From Marinobacter profundi (lineage in GTDB: Bacteria > Pseudomonadota > Gammaproteobacteria > Pseudomonadales > Oleiphilaceae), in the NCBI RefSeq assembly GCF_002744715.1, contig NZ_KZ319367.1:551785-615784 (forward strand): 64,000 bases of DNA. Reading direction: 5' to 3'. The notes under the pieces are model-generated. The model was not told the DNA's origin. It did no database searches and saw only the letters and a list, made by a program, of their open reading frames with translations. Below, piece after piece: positions 63,269-64,000 of this stretch (its first letter is position 1; every line of letters begins with the position of its first letter). The position numbers and the translations under genes were made by a program.

Positions 63269-63329
63269 ATCCGCTTCTCGCTCGCGCGTCTCGATTCGCT
63301 GAACCTGTCGTCCAGCTCAAGAAGCGGAT
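63269..63329. repeat. Perfect 10-bp inverted repeat downstream of the EamA gene
   Basis: ATCCGCTTCT (63269-63278) and AGAAGCGGAT (63320-63329) are separated by 41 bases, and the right arm is followed by TTTTCC. The direct repeat CCAGCTC also occurs at 63312-63318 and 63333-63339. It lies between two genes that converge, so it may form a transcript-end structure. Confidence 0.4.
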
Positions 63330-63342
63330 TTTCCAGCTCTGG

Positions 63343-63365
63343 CCGGCCCTGAATACGGGGGCCGG
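63343..63365. terminator. GC-rich hairpin in the convergent gap
   Basis: CCGGCCC (63343-63349), nine-base loop, GGGCCGG (63359-63365): a perfect seven-pair stem between the convergent EamA and DUF1214 genes. No T-run follows on either strand, so it is a weak terminator candidate. Confidence 0.35.
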
Positions 63366-63416
63366 TCAAATTAATTGCTTTGTTGTGTGGTGCTTTGACC
63401 GCAGTATATTTCAGAT

Positions 63417-64000
63417 CTATTTCACAGGTGTCGGATCAGGAAATGACCAACTGCCGTCGAGGAGAGCCTGACGCGGTTGATAGAGGCGCACGATGTAATT
63501 CCACCCATCGGTAATTGGTAAGCAGTTCACCCGACCGTCGTCGCAACCACCAAAGTGTACTGTTACCCCTCCATTTGGATCAGGTGTCGCCGTAAAGTTG
63601 TTGACCGAATTGATCCCGAGGTCGTTCGGTTCCATGAAGCCGTCCTTGTTGTAGACAGTAATTGAAAAAAATCCATCAACAGGGACGTCTTTGACATACA
63701 GTCTGTGGTTCACCGAGCCATCGTTTTGCTCGGGGTAGACGTTGATGTACATTGCGTCCTTCTTCGGGTTGCCCCCGAAGCCAAACGCCGTTCCAAGAAG
63801 ATGGTGAATCGGGTTGAGTTTGTCTTTTTCCCCAAACATGACAGACGTGTCGCTGAGGGTGGCAGACAGAACATTGAGCGCGTCACGTACTGTACCCAGT
63901 GACTCTTCGTCCCAGTCCGGGACCTCCAACGCGCCCGCGTCTGCCTGTTGCACCGTTATCTGATCCTGCAAAGCGTTCGCCTGCAGGATGTCATCGGGAT
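63417..64000 (-). CDS. DUF1214-domain protein, C-terminal part (5' end outside window)
   Basis: The frame is open to the window end, so the N-terminus lies beyond 64000; a TTG at 63971 is internal. The 193 visible codons carry the DUF1214 C-terminal domain: MYINVYPEQNDGSVNHRLYVKDVPVDGFFSITVYNKDGF... near the middle (a short stretch of it, YVKDVPVDGFFSITVYN, is the clearest mark), then HFGGCDDGRVNCLPITDGWNY and the closing RLYQPR. Such proteins often carry an N-terminal DUF1254 domain and are exported, with unknown function. The stop is followed by the hairpin described at 63343-63365. Confidence 0.75.
   Translation of the reverse strand, partial: PDDILQANALQDQITVQQADAGALEVPDWDEESLGTVRDALNVLSATLSDTSVMFGEKDKLNPIHHLLGTAFGFGGNPKKDAMYINVYPEQNDGSVNHRLYVKDVPVDGFFSITVYNKDGFMEPNDLGINSVNNFTATPDPNGGVTVHFGGCDDGRVNCLPITDGWNYIVRLYQPRQALLDGSWSFPDPTPVK

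Overview
The window is high-GC (about 60% by eye), densely coded bacterial chromosome. Gene content points to a marine gammaproteobacterium close to Marinobacter: recC-recB-recD without ptrA, a type II secretion operon with a divergent gspC (the Pseudomonas xcp layout), a MASE3-PAS-GGDEF-EAL protein, a Baeyer-Villiger-type monooxygenase and a MexF/OqxB-like RND pump. The genus is inferred from gene content and style; no search was run. No prophage, insertion sequence, integrase, CRISPR array or rRNA was seen.

Layout. 1-3.1 kb: end of a YhaO/SbcD-like nuclease gene and a YhaN/Rad50-like ATPase. 3.4-4.2 kb: exported double rhodanese. 4.37-4.62 kb: tRNA-Gly(GCC) and tRNA-Cys(GCA). 4.8-7.0 kb: an unrecognised lipoprotein made of two copies of one domain of about 320 residues. 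7.3-8.5 kb: a RES/Xre toxin-antitoxin operon with a clear operator over its promoter. 8.5-11.0 kb: c-di-GMP enzyme. 11.1-16.0 kb: operon of an alkyl-DHAP-synthase-like flavoenzyme, a GlpD-like dehydrogenase and an FGGY kinase. 16.2-25.8 kb: recCBD. 25.8-35.1 kb: type II secretion, with gspC plus a LapG-like protease on the minus strand and gspEFGHIJKLM on the plus strand; gspD is not in the window. 35.2-37.3 kb: GNAT acetyltransferase and glutathione reductase.

37.3-42.4 kb: a TonB-dependent receptor, a periplasmic binding protein and a hybrid histidine kinase in one operon, which looks like an outer-membrane uptake and sensing unit. 42.6-45 kb: a J-domain-like membrane protein converging on an SBF-like transporter with its GntR regulator. 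45-51.5 kb: monooxygenase, ClsC-like phospholipase D lipoprotein, solitary FabH and an LTA-synthase-family sulfatase, that is, lipid and envelope functions. 51.5-57.3 kb: RND pump operon divergent from an AraC regulator. 57.4-64 kb: MFS and EamA transporters, an NAD(P)H quinone reductase, a nitroreductase, two LysR regulators and a DUF1214 gene cut by the window end. This last part looks more accessory and less GC-rich.

Best candidates for undescribed biology are the duplicated-domain lipoprotein, the receptor/binding-protein/kinase cassette, the LapG-like protease sitting where gspD is expected, and the AGPS-like/GlpD/FGGY pathway. Several regulatory palindromes could be read directly: a RES/Xre operator, a LysR TTG-N11-CAA site, and direct repeats before the AraC and GntR genes.
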